From the NCBI RefSeq assembly GCF_003590095.1, contig NC_039481.1, positions 11,067,895 through 11,131,894 of the forward strand: a DNA stretch of 64,000 nucleotides, written 5' to 3'. The translations under genes were made by a program, and so were the position numbers. Position 1 is the stretch's first letter, and each line of letters starts with the position of its first letter. Under the pieces are notes generated by a model that did not search any database, was not told the origin of the DNA, and saw only the letters and a list, made by a program, of their open reading frames with translations. The DNA is from Trichoplusia ni (taxonomy: Eukaryota; Arthropoda; Insecta; Lepidoptera; Noctuidae). Of the stretch, positions 62,536 to 64,000 are shown piece by piece.

Positions 62536-64000
62536 TCCAATACCTCGAAAACAACCACATTCTGTACCATGGCACCTCATCAGATGATCACCTTTAAATG
62601 TATTTCATAGTACGGGGTCGATAAAAACTAAATGCAAACAAATTCTAAACAGCTTTTAATATTCATGTTGCATTTAGTTAGTACGTAAGTCAGCATCGTT
62701 TGCAGATTGTCTTAGTTCAGACTAAACTAGATGCAGTTTAGTTGTCACACAGTATTAGCTAAACTCTCGAGTTTCTAACTGAAATTTAGTTTGCTGTACG
62801 TGTCAAACTTTTTAGATTAAGCGTTTAGTTGCGAGAGCGTCTCCTTATGAATAAACATTTTTCTTTTGGCGACGTTCACTTTAAGTTTTTCGCTATAGTA
62901 AGTTTTTCTCCGGTGCTTTTGATGAAATTATTTTTCTGAAACACTTTTGATCAGATTTTTGTATTTAGATTTTTAGAGGCAATCTCTAACTAACTGCATC
63001 ATTTTGATGCTATTTTTTTTAAGTTTTAGTGCCCAAATTACGCCCGGTCGCCTCGATTCGTATCTTTTGTCTAAAATCAACGCATTTAACGTATCTATCT
63101 GTGTACGTGTGTTATTTATACAAAACAGGATCTATAAACCAAACCTCATACGTTAAACAAATAGTTTCAAAATTACAAAGTCAAAGTCACATTCGAAAAA
63201 TCTTTGTCAAATTAACAGTATAAAGTATTTAAAACTAAAAGTAGCAACTACTCCGGAGTTCCAAGATTACAGCGTCGTACCTAAATCATCGCGTTCATAA
63301 ACCGAGCATATTAAACGCTAGACCGTCGACGTGACGTCACTTGTTCCCACATTAGGGCTCAAACAGCGTGTGCCCGTAATTACCATTTTAATAACTAAAC
63401 GTGTGTCGACTGTTAGTGTCGCGTGTCACGGGCCCTGCTTGGCGTACATACACTCAGCCCTGGAATAAATGAACAAGAGTTATTTTTTTAATGTTTTGAT
63501 GAAGTTACTTGTGGGCAGTTTTTAGTTTTTGTCTGTGATCGGGAATGAGTTTATGTTTTTTTTTGTCTTCCAATTTAATAAAAGTTACCCTTTCAATCGA
63601 ATTAGAAAATTATACAAATCCTTATTTTCACAAACTAAAATTGTTTTTTATTTTATGTTAAAGTCAAACCTGATCAGACACAATCAAATTTTTAATAAGT
63701 GACCAAATCTTGATCTAAAATGTCATTGCTATCGAAAAGAATTGTGATAAAATACAACTAATCATAGGTCACACTTGACTTAAGCGATTTAGATTCGACA
63801 CAATGACCAAAGCACTACTGTATCTATATAGGTATATTTCATATTTACACAACACCAGAGCAGGCCTACAGCAAACAATATACATAGCAAATAATTGAAC
63901 TTGGACCCAGTCATTCGGAACTGCACTTTAACAATTACATATTCGTGCGACCGTATAAAGGCAAGGAAGTCGGGTCTGTTGTTGCACGTAGAGGACTATT
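62536..64000. other. Intergenic to window end
   Basis: No gene seen. TTTAGTT recurs in a short span at 62,720-62,835. At 63,320-63,450 a G+C-richer stretch contains TGACGTCA and several CGTG motifs, and might be regulatory. Confidence 0.35.

Overview
The window reads as insect, and almost certainly lepidopteran, nuclear DNA. It is AT-rich and nearly gene-free, with a spliced gene at the left edge. It also holds many decayed copies of interspersed repeats whose tails I recognise from moth and butterfly genomes. No prokaryotic-style operons, CRISPR arrays or rRNA genes were seen. The lepidopteran assignment rests on remembered repeat families, not on a database search.

Left edge (about 1-2.75 kb): the last two coding exons of a neuroligin gene on the + strand. 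They encode the end of the cholinesterase-like domain, a Thr/Ser-rich stalk, one transmembrane helix and a cytoplasmic tail ending in a PDZ ligand. The 86-bp intron between them has canonical splice sites and joins in frame. A 3' UTR of about 1.6 kb follows, with five Pumilio-type UGUANAUA motifs (two in direct tandem) and two polyadenylation signals. The rest of the gene lies to the left of the window.

About 2.8-12.3 kb: non-coding DNA with tRNA-derived SINE-like fragments (3.55, 8.87, 9.54 and 10.28 kb), a 564-bp element with inverted ends (6.4-7.0 kb) and two common lepidopteran repeat tails (9.7 and 11.8 kb).

12.3-15.3 kb is the main feature of the window. A Penelope-like retroelement (reverse transcriptase plus GIY-YIG endonuclease) is present as two 5'-truncated copies, head to head. 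The arms are 1,241 bp each with no net length difference and encode the same residues. A 489-bp spacer separates them. One 14-bp direct repeat flanks the whole structure, which suggests a single insertion event. Each outer end carries a two-hairpin segment that resembles a degenerate hammerhead ribozyme and overlaps the ORF stop codon. A diverged end of the same family lies alone at 53.9 kb, and a weaker one at 36.3 kb.

15.3-64 kb: a gene desert. It holds several diverged copies of one short repeat family (20.3, 21.25, 37.5, 42.1, 45.2, 55.25, 55.9 and 62.5 kb), three copies of a second family (32.0, 33.2 and 53.3 kb) and a probable solo LTR (35.2 kb). There are also a diverged local duplication (24.05/24.48 kb) and scattered palindromes or GC-richer islands that may be regulatory. 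No other protein-coding gene could be supported. The remaining open frames are short, unspliced and without recognisable domains.
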